Positions 1-12,138 of a DNA stretch of 64,000 bases are shown piece by piece. The stretch's first letter is position 1, and each line of letters starts with the position of its first letter. The notes under the pieces are model-generated. The model was not told the DNA's origin. It ran no database searches and was given only the letters and a program-made list of their open reading frames with translations. The stretch is taken from contig CM065882.1 in the NCBI GenBank assembly GCA_033439255.1, positions 310,001 through 374,000 on the forward strand, in the 5' to 3' direction. The position numbers and the translations under genes are program-made. This DNA comes from Hericium rajendrae. Lineage: Eukaryota; Basidiomycota; Agaricomycetes; Russulales; Hericiaceae.

Positions 1-776
1 CGGGTCGCATTGAGTTTTTGCATTTGTGGGCGTTATCGTGGATTTAGAGCGACTCTCGGTGACAATCCCAAGGAATCGGTGAGCGTGATTACTTGATGCC
101 ATGGATATGTGGAGGTCGAATCGCGACCCCCTCGGACAACAAGAAACATTCTCGCCAAGCTCTAGTCCGACTTGTCAGAGAATTTTCTCGTGATTCCCGT
201 TGAATCTGCTAGTCGACGACATTGCCAAGCACACCTTGTTCGTTCCAGACGCCCTGTTCCGGCGGAAGCAGTCGAGATCGAAATCTCAGACATGGGTGCC
301 GCGGGCTGAGAAATCTTCGGCTCCCGAGCCCCCGCATTCATAGGACTAGATGCCGAAGGAGGTCAAGTAATCGAATTCATTGCAGCTCTCGCAGCGCCGT
401 GGTGTCGCATAGGGGCATTCTATCTTTTCCCCGCTGACACTCGGTCTGGGTAGGGGACTGGAACCCCTGGTGACCATACGGCAGCTTTTCTCGTACATTC
501 TGCACTTTCGTAGGGACATGGCTAATCCTCAGGAAACTCTGCTTTTATCACTCAGTAACTGCCTCGAAGACGGTGTCTGCCTGCGGAAGCCATTCGCTCG
601 GACGCAGGCGCCATTGAGGGCTAAGGACTAGGTCAAGAGACGGAACTTTCGAGGCTTCCGCCCCCAAGTTATCTGCCATATTGAGTCGGACTCAATGCAC
701 CATATTGTCAATTCGCGGACCCCGGTAGCCCTCTCTCGATGACGTTAACTCGCATCGAGGCCCTCCTGGTCGTCCC
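1..776. other. No gene seen
   Basis: I see no convincing exon chain, RNA gene or repeat here. It probably holds the upstream region of the opsin-like gene and perhaps the end of a neighbour outside the window. Confidence 0.4.
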
Positions 777-783
777 TATAAAA
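777..783 (+). promoter_or_regulatory. TATA box of opsin-like gene
   Basis: TATAAAA lies about 65 nt before the chosen ATG at 848, a normal fungal spacing. It supports that start and suggests a strong, possibly stress-regulated promoter, as is known for the Hsp30/Mrh1 family. Confidence 0.55.
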
Positions 784-847
784 CCATCCTCCCTATGTGT
801 TGTCCTCACCGCGCCGCCCCACTACCTCTGCCAAATAACTTGCAAAG

Positions 848-1910
848 ATGGGTTCCTCAGTCGAGAGCAATCCCCCCGCTGCCCAGCTGCACATTCCGGA
901 AGAAGGTACAGACTGGCTGTGGTCCGTCTTCGCGGTCTTCGTCGTGAGCCTGCTGTTCGTCGTGTTTTGGACCTTTATCGTACGTCCCCTATCATACTCT
1001 GCAGCTGGTTAGTGTCAAGCTCACGCGTCGGCGCAGACTCCGCGAGGCCAGCGCGCCTTCCACCATATAGCGATCGCTGTACTCGTCGTCGGCTCGATTG
1101 CATACTTCACGATGGCGTCCAACCTGGGCCAGTTGGCCGTGCGAGCTGAATTCCCGCGTGGGGACCCACCGGGCATCACGCGTGGCGTTTTCGTAGGTCC
1201 TTTTTCTCTTGGTTGGTCGCGTCGCACCTCATCTACGTCGCCTCATACAGTTCGCGCGCTACATCATGTGGGCGCTCAGTCTATCGTTGCTCACGCTATT
1301 CGTCCTGCTCGGCACCGGCTTTACGCTGTCCGAGATCTTCATCACCATCGTCTTCAACCTGACCTGGATCCTCCTCCTCCTCTTCGGCGCCGTCGTCCCG
1401 AGCCAGTATAAGTGGGGTTACTACACGCTCTCCGTGTTCGCCATATTTTGGGTCGTGTAAGTCCCCTTCCTGCCTCTGTGTGCGCCGCTCAATCCGCCCC
1501 ACAGTATTCACATCGGCTTCCTCGCGCCGCGCTCGTCGTTCCTGATCTACCGGCGCACGCAGCTCTGCAGCGCTCTTTGGATCACGTTCTTCTGGCTCGA
1601 GTACCCGCTCATCTGGGCGTTCTGCGACGGCGGCAACGTGATCTCGAACACAGGCGAGGTGATCTGGTACGGCATCGTGGACCTCCTCACGATGCCGGTC
1701 TTCCTCATCTGGCAACTCTGGAGCGTGCGCTTATGGGATTATGGCGCACTCGGCTTCTGCAGCGGCAAGGTCACCGACTTCGCGCCCTTGGCCGTCACGG
1801 GCGCCGCCGTGGGAGCCGGCGTCGAGCACCACCACCACGAGGGCGGCGAGCATGTGCACGGTCAGACGGAGAAGGCGAACCCGCCCGCGGGTGGGGGTGT
1901 CGCTACCTGA
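848..1910 (+). CDS. Opsin-like 7-TM protein, Hsp30/Mrh1/Yro2 family
   Basis: Four exons (848-979, 1037-1192, 1251-1456, 1505-1910) joined by three GT-AG introns of 48-58 nt give about 265 residues with seven hydrophobic segments. Family marks include the RxFHHIA segment of exon 2 followed by AYFTMASNLG, the RYIMWALSLSLL helix, and the last helix GIVDLLTMPVFLIW. In true microbial rhodopsins that helix carries the retinal-binding lysine; here the aligned position is Met, so no retinal Schiff base can form. Relatives in yeast (Mrh1, Yro2, Hsp30) are plasma-membrane, stress-induced proteins, and Hsp30 restrains the proton ATPase Pma1. The C-tail is hydrophilic and His-rich (HHHHEGGEHVHG). The role in this fungus is inferred from the family. 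Confidence 0.88.
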
Positions 1911-2737
1911 GCTCACTGTTCTGCTGTCGTCTGTGCCGCGCCCTGGAAATACGGGGACACTGAAATTACGATTCTTAATGGTTTTTCACGCTCTGTTTCT
2001 AGTTCCGCAATGTATACACCGTGCCCGCGCGCCCGATCACCTACACACCCTCCATATTTGTCCCTGCGCGCAGGGCCGGCCGACCTCCTTTCTTTACTAC
2101 GTTATCTGTAGAATTAATGACATCATTTTGTTCTTGTCGTTCTTCGTCTTTCGAGCGCGGTGGGAGGTGCGTATGATTCTGATCATCCTTTAGCCTCAGT
2201 GTGGATCATGGTGTTTTGTTTGGAAGGAAGATCGACAGAGGCTCGACTCCGGATAACTGGGGATGGTCCCTCGATCGCAGCATTGTCTGGTCCGGCAAGG
2301 GCACCCAGACACTTCGCATTACGCCTCGACATTTCGCTTCTGGTGAGTTGATTTCCAATGCTTTGCAACACTTGGAGATCCTAGGCCTAATGACGACACC
2401 ACATTTCTCATGATGGGTCTATTCAAGTGCAATGCATTTTGTCCTTTACCGATCTCAGGACTAGCCGTAGACTAGCATCGTGGACACCAACCTCCGAGGC
2501 TTGAAGCGGGAAACCTGAACGTTTGAACGTCCAATTCTCAAGAGACAAGCATGGCAGCCGGCTGTGCTGTTAAAGTGGTGTCAACCATGATTAATATTGA
2601 TTGATTAGGAAATTCAAGAAGGATCGAGGAAACAAGAAACCCGTCTTTGTACGGAAATTAATGATACATACATAACCTGTCAAGGGAATACGAGTAGTTG
2701 AAATAACCATAAAACCTGCTCCCCCATTAGCAGCACA
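1911..2737. other. Intergenic, convergent 3' ends
   Basis: Lies between the 3' ends of the opsin-like gene (+) and IES2 (-). I see only 3' UTR-like sequence and no gene. Confidence 0.5.
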
Positions 2738-4257
2738 TCAATCCGCCGACTCCAAAATCTTCAAATGCTGCATCCCGCACGCCCCGCGTGTCCAGTCCCG
2801 CACAAGCCTATACTTCCGCCTCTCCGCACACCCCTCCACATCACACCTCGGCACCGGCACATCCACATCCATCCTCTCGCCCGCTCCACCCGCGCCCCCC
2901 TCACCGGCAGGCAACAGCGCAGCCGGCACCCCAAACGCGATCGTCATGCGCCGCTCGCCATCCGCGCCTGCGGCACGCGACGACGACACCCAGCGGAGCG
3001 CCGTCGGCAGCGCTTCCTCCGCCGCCTGCGCGATGGGCTCCGCGGCGCCGGGCTCCTCTTCGCCCTCGCCCTCCGCAGGCGTGGCGGCGCCCGTGCCCGT
3101 CGCGGGCGTACGGTCGTCCGCGGTCGCGAGCGCGCTGCGCTTGCCGCCACGCGGGCGCGTCTGCTTTTTGAGCAGGCGGTTGATCGTCTCGGCCTAGAGC
3201 AGTGGCGGAGTCAGCGTCTGGGTGGAGAGGCGGCGGGTGGCGGGGCGTACTTTTTCGTCCTCGAGCTTCTTCTCTGAGAGGTGCTTGCGCTTGCGCGCGG
3301 TCTCTTCGCGGCGCAGCGCGAGCTCTGCCTCGTTCAGCTGTTTCTTCTTCTTGCTCGTACCCTCGTCTGGGGTTTGGGATTAGTCTACATAGGAACGCAC
3401 ACACGGTAATGAAGTCTTAAAACGCACTGAGTGAGACATGGCTCGAGTCGACGACGCTCGCGAGCACGGCCTGGCGCGTCGTCATGGGGCGCCCTGACGA
3501 GCCCGGCATCGCGGACGCAGAGCGCGTCGACGGCGCTTCGTCCTCGTCTTCCTCGTCTTCCGACTCGATATCGTTGTCGTCTTCTAGGTTGAAAAGGCGC
3601 CGCTGAGTTAAGGGATACTATGTAGAAGAAGGCGGATCAGCGCACCGCGAGATACTGTGCGCCGCGCGGGCGGCAGCGCCTTGGCCTTGGGCCGCTTGAG
3701 CGTGATTTTGAGGCGCGAAGGTGCGGGGACTTCAGTCGGCGGGGATGTCGACGCGGACGAGAGCTCGTCTTCCTCTTCTGCCTCATCCTTCGAAGGATAG
3801 CATCAGCTCGTATATGTTCGAAACAGAAGAAAAAGCAGAACGAACCTCTGGTTCCTCGCCCTCCTCTTCGTCCTCCTCCACCTCCACGTCAATCTGCCCT
3901 TGCTCGTCCTCCCCGTCGTCGACTTCCATTTCGCCCTCCTCTCCGTCATCCTCCTCCTCCTCTACATCTGCATCGACATGCACGTCCTCCGCTTCCGCCT
4001 CCGATTCTGGCTCCTCCTCCGGCGACACGATTCGATTCCGCGTGGGGCGTCCTAAACCACGCACGCCTGATCAGTCATGCTTTATCTACCGAAAAGAACA
4101 AAGGTTACGCACTGCGCGAAGGTGGCCGGTCATCCTCATCTGAGTATGTTGGCGTCTTGGTCGTTTGGGCGGACAGGGGCGGAGAGAACATACCTGGTGC
4201 GGGAGGTGGTGGGCGGGGCGGCGACGCGTGCCTTGCCGATCGACGACGCGGTGGCAT
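2738..4257 (-). CDS. IES2: INO80 complex subunit Ies2 (PAPA-1 + zf-HIT)
   Basis: Seven exons read leftward from ATG at 4257. The protein starts MPPRRRSARHASPP, then has a very acidic stretch (runs of E/D, about 3800-4050), the conserved motif LKITLKRPK, a second acidic block, the basic PAPA-1 helix (KKKKQLNEAELALRREE, RKRKHLSEKKLEDEK, TINRLLKKQ) and a C-terminal zf-HIT-like end with Cys at CDVEGC and a final CGMQHLK. This order is that of yeast Ies2 and human INO80B. In yeast Ies2 binds the Ino80 ATPase core and stimulates nucleosome sliding in the nucleus. Exon junctions keep frame throughout: for example the last intron falls between LEDEK and AETINRLL. No sign of decay. Exon borders in the acidic region are the least certain part. 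Confidence 0.85.
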
Positions 4258-4689
4258 CTTATCTTATCTCTGCAGCCTGCGATTGGCTGAAGCAAATACA
4301 GTATGCCTGATGGTTCGTAGTTACAGTGAACAGTCGCACAGAATTACCAGTGTACGAGGTGGATGGGGACTGACCGTTGCTGGGGATGGCCGATGAGAAG
4401 AATGGCGAAGGGGAAGAAAGAACGTTGTTGGACGTGTGAACTCGAGGCGAAGCACGTTGATATCGGACGTACGTCCTGACGGGATTGTCAGTTCATCTTG
4501 ATCATCTCGCACGCCCCAGCGCTTCCAATGCCACGACAGGGCCACAGACGTAACTGACCTGCTTGTGCGACAGCACCGATGACGACGGCAAGGGACTGCT
4601 AAATCGGATTGGTAAGGAGGATAAAGACAATGCAACAAAGGCCTCGTAATTTCCTTTGTAGTAGTTATAAATGAAGCGTGAATACAGAA

Positions 4690-4840
4690 AATTGACAGAC
4701 CGATACACGGTAGAAGTGGATTATGGATATAGCTTAAAGAGGCGAAAATAGGATGACAGTAAGTATGGATGCAGCATCTCCATGATACTCCCAACGTCTA
4801 CCGCGCACCGATCGGTGAACCAAAATCTTGTCAGACAATG
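4690..4840 (-). repeat. Degenerate duplicate of 3' end of the 5391 gene
   Basis: The stretch around 4800-4840 resembles 5425-5465, which encodes the final SSPIGAW part of the neighbouring membrane protein, at roughly 80% over 40 nt. In the copy the aligned reading is GSPIGA followed by Arg instead of Trp. Flanking UTR-like text near 4700 and 4760 also resembles 5210 and 5330. This suggests a small local duplication of the 3' end that has decayed. The rest of 4258-5390 shows no gene. Confidence 0.45.
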
Positions 4841-5390
4841 GCCGCATGCAAGCATGCTGGTGCTTCCAACCATAGGATCCTTGCAAACAAGGAGCATTGT
4901 CGGTTCACCATCGCAGACAATGTATTGTGACGTATGACAACTATTAGTCCCGTTAATCCGCGTTTACGAAAAGTAGAATTGAGCAGTACGCACCAGTCGG
5001 TGACCTAGATTTGTCCGTCGCTGTACATACCCCAAGGATTACGAGCCCCACCACAGGCGCAGCAAACCAGCAGCGTAACAGACTGACCTATGCAGTAGAT
5101 CGAACAGCCCGAGGACTGCGAGATTCATGAGAAGCAATCAAGAAGGACTCGCTTCCATTGTGTTTATCCAAGAAATGCGAAAAATGCGGATGTGGACAAA
5201 CGAGCGAGAGCGGTACACGGTATAAATGCACAGTTATACAGCGCAATTGGGTAGATAGTAAATGGGCTGATAGATGGTAAATGGGTAGACAGATGCAGCG
5301 AGAGTAGCGTAGGATGAGTGTGGGGGTAGCGTGGCATTCCATCTCCATAATATTTACAAGCCAGCTCACCGCCGCATATCTACCCGCCGA

Positions 5391-7615
5391 TCAGCCCTTC
5401 GCCACAAAGGAAAGCAGAAAGCACCACGCACCGATCGGCGAGCTAAAGTTCGTCACATAATGGCTGCTCTTCCCCGGGCGATTGAACCGCGCGAGGTTAT
5501 CCTCCGTCAGCTTGAACGACGGCTCCCGCCCCTCCTCGACGTCCGGCTCGACGCGCCGGTTCGGCTGCAGCTTCGCGAGCAGCGCCTGCGACGTCTGCGC
5601 GGGGGCGGGCGCAGCGAGCACAGGTGCAGTGCTGTGGTCCGAGCGCCAAGCCATCGACGGCGGCAGCTCGAGCGAGTCGCGCGACGCCGCCTTGATGGGC
5701 GACGCGCCGCCCTCGATGTTATACGTCGTGTACGCGTCGTCGGACTGCAGCGTGTGTAGCTGCTGCGCGGGCGCCTGCGAGCGGTCGCGCGCGTAGATCT
5801 CGCCCTCGATGGAGCGCGGGAAGAAGATCTGCGGATCGTGAGCGCGGGTGGTGAGGAGGGAGTGGAGGGGCGTACGACGAGAGTCAGGGCGGAGGAGACG
5901 GTCACTCCCAAGCCGGAGAGCATCGTGAGCAGATCTGCGGGGGTCAGCATCGGTGCGAGGAAGAAAGGAAGGAAGATGGCCGTACCGGTTCCGGCCCTGG
6001 ATCGTCGGCGTCAGCACGGATCAGACAGAGAAGGCAAGACACGTACATGTTGTCGTTGATGTGCTGATGCGGGCGGATTCCGTCGATCGCGAGGATGAGC
6101 AGGGGCGCTGCGAACAGGAAGCGGAACGCGACGCGGATCGTCTGCGTGTTGCTGTGAGCATGACGACGGGAGCTATGGAGGAACGGAGCGCACGTTGATC
6201 TCGTGGAATTTTGTGAGGCGCACGATGGTCGCCATGTCCACGCCCTCTCGTCGCTGGAAGGGGGAAGCCAATGTCAGTTTTGGGCCGTGCCGGGGCGAAA
6301 AATAGACGCACCATATTACGCAAGAAAGCGGGGAATGTATACCTGGAAACAAGATGAGCATTGAGCTTGACTGACGTAGAAGCTCGGCGTACAGGATGGG
6401 GATAAACCACACTGTCAAGGACATGCTGCCCAAGCCGCCCGCGAGCATCGTATACGCCTCGCACTGCACACGCCGTGAGTCCTGCGCGATCCTACAGAGG
6501 AGATACGCACCTTGAGTGGATCCGCCCGCGTGAAGATCGTCACGAGCGGCATGTAGATGATCGCGGCGACGGATCCTACGGCCCAGCTTTTAAAATATAA
6601 GCTCCCGAACCAGTCGCGCTGGACGGCACCCGCGTTCACTACGAACAGCCAGAAGCAGAGTTCTGGGAAACGTCAGATAGAGAATCCACGCTGCGCCAAG
6701 CGTGGAAGCGCACCTTCCAGATGGGTTACCCTGAGATTACAGACAGCGTCAGTAAGAAACCACCAAATATGGATTTTGGAGTTTTCGCAACCCCGGGATG
6801 GAATCAATCCATTTGAGCCCTATGCTCCACCCGACGTTGCTACCCAGCGCAGCATGGCATATCATTCCACCATTCCATCCAATATTCGATTCCAGCGGCT
6901 ACGAAACCTGCCACTCTGGGATCGGATTCGACTGGTGGGGTGCAAGGTCTGAGATCCAGCTATGGCAGTCTGGGTAGCACAGCGTAGGCTTCGACTGTCG
7001 GCTTCGAGTGGGATGGCTGCGAGAACTCTATTGATAAGAACTCACATCTCGAGAGCCCATGCGATGGAAAGACATAGATAGAGTGGGAGGATGGCGTCCT
7101 GATGTGGCTTCGTCCACAGCTGATGGGGTGTAGGTATGACTGCATTACACGGTCAGCCCTCCTCCCAAGCCGCAGACCAAACGCACTCACTGCCTCTGCC
7201 CGGCAGCGTGACATAGTACTCGCCGTACTTGATGATGGCGAAACCCAGGGAATATACTATAATTAGCGGTACACTCAATAAATAGGAATACTGGAGAGAC
7301 GGTCAGCGTCATCGTCGTGCATTCGATGGAGATTTACGCACGGTCATGATCCGCTTGAAGGCCCCCGACGTCGGGCCATTATTCCATCTGCGCGCCCGCT
7401 CAACGCTCCCGCTCACCACAAACAAGATGGCTACGTACCGAAGGCACTTGAACCGGTCGAACTGCCAAAGATGAAACAGCAGAAACGCCCCGAGCTATAT
7501 CCCGGCCAACCGGGCAACATGAGCCCGATTCCGGCACGGGTAGGGCGGGGTGTGCACTCACCATGCAGCACAAAATCGACCAGACCATATACACGGCGGG
7601 GGTGGTGTGCGACAT
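5391..7615 (-). CDS. Multi-pass membrane protein, basidiomycete family of unknown role
   Basis: About ten exons read leftward from ATG at 7615 (MSHTTPAVYMVWSILCCM). Several hydrophobic helices follow: LGAFLLFHLWQF, YSYLLSVPLIIVYSLGFAI, WFGSLYFKSWAVGSVAAIIYMPLV, LGSMSLTVWFIPILYAELL and RFLFAAPLLILAIDG. The C-terminal third is soluble and polar (PRSIEGEIYARDRSQ to the end FVAKG). Exons join in frame with short introns, for example QFDRFKCLR|WNNGPTSGAFKRIM. From memory the layout matches a conserved agaricomycete family with seven or so TM helices and no assigned function. I see no catalytic or ligand motif. It is transcribed away from the Yar1-like gene. Confidence 0.75.
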
Positions 7616-8248
7616 GACGACGACGACGGGGGGCAGACCGGCCGAGATGGCGGAGGGTTCTCGAGGTTGGGCTCATGAGGGCGGGTATATCTACCGCTAC
7701 CGTATGGGCAGGGTCCTGCACGTGGACCACCTTCGATCGAGGCACGAAGGTTGGGGCTTCAGAATCAGCGCATGGCGACAGTATGGCGACCAATTCCGGC
7801 CACGTATCCCCCTTAGACACTAGTGTCGTGATGGGAGCCCTCGGTCCGGTGATTCTGAGCAGAAGATGGAATTATGGACCGGCTTTTTGTGATTCGGATC
7901 AGCAACGTAGTGGGCTTGTACTAATCATCAAGATGCTCGGTGTCCGCAACGTGATGTTTTTCTTGTTGCGGAGGTGTCATATTGACCTGCGACATTGATT
8001 CATTAGTTCAGACCAACAGCATGTTTCACCCAAATTGCGATGACGAGCTGTGTGCAAATGCATGTGGAATGGACGGAGGTTGAGTTGAGCGGGGCAAGTA
8101 GACGCGACTGAGAAGATCTTGGCGTGATTCTGCCGAGATCCGCTCCAGAATTATAGATCTTATCATATTGCTAAATTTTCGAGACCTAATCAGTCCTCCT
8201 CAGTTCTCGTCCCCATCTTCGTCTTCCCAGCATACCCTCATCAGCATC
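7616..8248. other. Shared upstream region of two divergent genes
   Basis: The membrane-protein gene (minus) and the ankyrin gene (plus) start at opposite ends of this stretch. I see no further gene and no clear TATA box. Confidence 0.4.
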
Positions 8249-8926
8249 ATGCCCACGGAAACTCCACACCCCATACCCTCAGAAGAGGAGCAGGACGACG
8301 CCCTCCTCGCCGTGCGCTACGGCGACCTCGCCGACGTCGAGCACTTTGCCGTGCACTTCGGCGCCCCTGCGCTCGCCGCGCTCCGCGATCCCAATCAAAA
8401 CACGATCCTGCACATGGCGTGCGCAAACGGACATACCGGTAAGCCCCCCGCCCCCTCCTTCCCCGAGTTTATCTAAACCAACCACGGAAGGCGTGTAGAC
8501 CTCCTCGACTTTCTCCTCCCGCGCGTGCCTCCCGACCTGCTCGCAGCGCAGAACAGCTCGGGCTCGACCGCGCTGCACTGGGCCGCGCTCAACTCGCAGC
8601 TCGGCGCGGCGCAGCGCCTCGTCGAGTTCAAAGGCGGCCCTGGCGCCGCGCTAATCGACATCAAGAACGCGGCGGGCCGCTCGCCGCTCGCCGAGGCGGA
8701 GAATGCGGGCTGGGAGGTCGGCGCGCGGTGGATGGTCGGCGCGATGCGCCTCGATGAGGCGAGCAGGGACGGCGAGCCCGGCGCAGATGGGCCCGTGCCG
8801 GAGGAGGCGGTGGGCAACATCGAGGTCGAGATCGAGGACGCCGATGGGCAGATCGCGCGGATGTCCCTCGCGGACTCGGGGCAGCCGAAGCCTGCACCGC
8901 CATCAAACGAGACGAAAGGTGCATGA
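8249..8926 (+). CDS. YAR1: Ankyrin-repeat protein, Yar1-like
   Basis: Two exons (8249-8438 and 8499-8926) joined by a 60-nt intron give about 205 residues, close to yeast Yar1 (about 200). An acidic N-terminus (EEEQDDALLAVRYGD) leads into ankyrin repeats: DPNQNTILHMACANGHTG, SGSTALHWAALNSQLGAAQRL and NAAGRSPLAEAENAGWE. The C-tail is acidic. Yeast Yar1 is a dedicated chaperone of ribosomal protein Rps3 during 40S assembly. Length, repeat number and acidic tail fit that protein, but small ankyrin proteins look alike, so the name is tentative. The start was chosen at the first ATG after a CT-rich leader. Confidence 0.68.
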
Positions 8927-9491
8927 GATCTGTGAGAGGTGTTTCACCTTCATCGCCTTGTGTGGGCACCTTACTAATGTTTATATCCAGTGCGGATCTC
9001 ATGGACCTGTCATGTCACAAGAATAGAGCCGTTCTTCTCCGTGTGTATTTCGTACTTCGACATTTCCACCCCTATCAAAAGTATGTATGATATGCTCCAG
9101 GCTCGAAACAGTTCTCATAAGATTGCACGGCCGTGCTTGGCCTTAAATTTACGCCGTGATACTCCCCAGGCGATTTGAAACAACACTTTGCAAATGCCTC
9201 GCTAAGGATTCTGCAAATGACTGCACATCACAAAGTCGCGTAGATCAAACGGGCTCATCGCAACGAGCTGCGGAACATACCTTTGGCCACTCGCACACTC
9301 GTTCCTCATTGCAATGACTTTGCGGCGCCCGAATATCATACGGCCCTGCGTCTGATGATGCATGCTCTTCCTCGCTCACATGCATATGGCGCAAGCAGCC
9401 AAAATTGTTCATAGTAGTCAAGCGATGCTGATGCTCCGCTCCGCTACTGCTCCGCTGTCAACTGCGTTTGTCCCGGCGCAAAGGGTGTTCC

Positions 9492-9937
9492 TTATTGAAC
9501 GATCTTGCAGTGACAACTTCCGACCCAGACTACGGTAAGAGCGCGATGACATGCCCCAGAAAAGATACGGTCACCCTGGCGTAGCTCATGTAGTGCCAAC
9601 TCAAGATGCATGATGTCTTCCATGATTACTGACAGCGGTGGGACCCAGCTCAAGCCAAGCACACCACAAACGAAGACAGCAAATCTCATGACATTGCCAA
9701 AACACAGACTACTACTCCCAAGCCACCCACATCCCCCACCCATCTCCCAAACTCCAAGAAAGAAGAATCCATCAGACAAACGCACACCCGCGAGCAAGCA
9801 GCCGCAGACACCCAAAGGCACCCGCACCAGCCCGCCCAACGTCCTCGAGCGCAGCCGAAGCATGCGCATGTTCTCGGTATAACGAGCGCGCGCGCGCGTC
9901 GTCGCCTGGATGTGAAGGATGCGGCATGTGTAAACAT
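9492..9937 (-). CDS. Possible small gene, unrecognised
   Basis: A minus-strand reading frame of 125 residues begins at ATG 9869 (or upstream at 9937 in another frame). It is Cys/Gly-rich with hydrophobic stretches and has a TATA-like site about 145 nt upstream. No family is recognised, and an overlapping frame is about equally open, so the coding status is doubtful. The stretch 8927-9491 shows nothing. Confidence 0.22.
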
Positions 9938-10012
9938 GTGAGACTCGAGTTAGTTTCTATAGAATAGATCCTAGCTGAGTATGTTCTGAGGAAACATGGA
10001 TGTCGGGGTGCT

Positions 10013-10026
10013 GGTTTATATACTAG
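10013..10026 (-). promoter_or_regulatory. TATA-like box, minus strand
   Basis: The minus strand reads GTATATAAACC. It could drive a leftward transcript over 9492-9937. The sequence between here and 10594 shows no gene. Confidence 0.35.
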
Positions 10027-10594
10027 ATGGCCGGTTTAGGGCCGGTTTTTTTCGCGCGATAGGCGCCAGCAATGCCAGGAAAATTGCCGGACGCGGCCAC
10101 GTGATGGAGGACGCGTCGCGCGACGTGCCGTGCCCTTCAACCTCGATCGTAGCGGTGCAAGCACCAGTTCCCATTCTCTCAGGATCTCGGTGGCGTAGCC
10201 TGACCCAGTCACTCAAAGAGGGACCACAATTTGCCTCTGGAGATATGGCATTATTACGTCGGAATATGGAGGCAAGTGCCGCATTCAACCCAACAAAGCT
10301 TTATGAGTACGAATTTAAATCAAAAACATGAAACAAAAAGAATGGTGTTCAAATATTCGAAGTTCGGTGCTGTAAGATACTCATCGCAATGAATAGGCAG
10401 GATCATGTGATAATGTGAAGAGAAGGATACGGATATGGCAGCAAACGGCAAAACCTGGAAGATGGACTGCGATGAGATGGGATTCGATGAAACACGAGTA
10501 CGATGCGATGATAATCCGAATGATGCCTGTTCGGATAATTCATGAGTGCAAATAAGTTAAGTGCTGGTCGCTTTCATGAAGACAAAACTCACGT

Positions 10595-11290
10595 TCATTG
10601 ATTCCTGACTAGCTTTGCCTCAATCATCTCCTGCCTGCGGTGACCAGCGGATGCCACGCTAGCACCAGGCTCATGGTGATGGAGGAGAGACCGGACCTCG
10701 AGTGGAATAACATGTCCAAGGAAGAAACTGTACCGTAGACGGATGCAGTCCAGCCATGAATGCTCGTATGCATCCCGGTGGACGATAAGCTTCTGAACAT
10801 CCCATTCAATGGCCGTTTCCAGCTCGAAAACAGCCCACTCTTTCTCAATCCCCAGCCTACGCTTTACGATACCTCGCACCTCACGGCCAGTTGCCCGCTC
10901 CACATCCACAAGGTGAATTTGCTTCCCCAACCTGATCTTCCTCTGCCCATTTGTGTCACGGACAACCCAGATCATGTGATGACGAGCAAAGGACGTATAT
11001 GCAAACAGAGGCTCTACTGCTGCATAGATGGTGGGGGTTGTGGTTTCGCTGATCAATTTCAAAGCATGGAATTTAATATTAATATTTGATTATTCCAGGA
11101 GTAGAAGGATCACATACACATTGCTAACCATTGGACCCATTGAATCCTGAGCAGTGGTGGAGGACACAACACCAATTTCTATCTCGATTTGTCGGAACGC
11201 ATCCTCAAGATCAAGAATAGGAGGACTGGTCATGGATGGATGGAGAGGAGAGAGCGTGTGGTCACTGTCTTCAACAGAGTCATGATTCAT
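10595..11290 (-). CDS. Hypothetical protein, two exons
   Basis: From ATG 11290 the first exon encodes a polar start (MNHDSVEDSDHTLSPLHP). An intron beginning GTATGT and ending in CAG (69 nt) joins GPMVSNV to ETTTPTIYAAVEPLF in frame. The second exon reads on as a globular alpha/beta-like sequence (HHMIWVVRDTNGQRKIRLGK, GREVRGIVKRRLGIEKEW, WDVQKLIVHRDAYEHSW) to a basic end. About 208 residues. I recognise no family, catalytic motif, signal peptide or TM helix. Balanced composition over both exons supports a real gene. Confidence 0.6.
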
Positions 11291-12138
11291 ATTAGTACGA
11301 GGAAAGAAGGAATCTGAAGAAAAATGGATGCGTCAACCTTCTCATTATATAGGACAAAGTGTGTCTTTATTTGCTTCGCAATATCCGATACATCTCGCGT
11401 AGCTCAGGAAGATGTTCTATGCCACATGAACAACGTGCTTCTGGTGCCTCACCATGCTGAATAATTATATGTTCTGCAGTGCTTAGCACCGAAGTCAAAG
11501 TCAGCAACATCACTCAACTAATTCAGACCATAAGGTTGACCGAAATTCAAACCTACTGTACCATTTCGGTCATAGGCTCACATTATAGGTCACAGAGGCC
11601 CACAAGCCGAAGGTTTTCTGGTGCCAGTTTAAAATACTGAAATTCAGAGTCTGCTTTGATGTTCTAACCCACTATCCTGGGATGAGCTAGATCAATGTAT
11701 ATTTTGAGGAATACACACCTATCTTCCATGCTACTACGATAGCATCCGTACTATTGAGTCTGCATATGTTTCGTTGACAGCCATCTGACACCAACTTTGT
11801 TGGACTTCTCTGATTCCGATTCCGACAAGGCTACCACTGAATCCGATCCATCTCCGAGTGGATATAACAGACCGCCAGTCATGCCGGCAGCCAACGACCA
11901 GCATGGCTTCGAACAACATGCATAGCTTACGGTGCACAAAATCAAAAGGAGAACAGATTTACCCATCAACAGAACCTGTGGTACACTCACATCGTTTCGA
12001 AACTGTAGTAATTATCCAACAATGCGAGGGTATGGGATACCGACACGAGGGGCTCCACTTTCAACTACTAGTCGCGAGAGTGAACAATATCTCATTGTTT
12101 TAGCTACGGGAAACCATAACAGACGTGCTGCACACAGA
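11291..12138. other. No gene supported
   Basis: Short open frames occur on both strands between 11734 and 12110, but none joins into a convincing exon chain. Confidence 0.35.
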
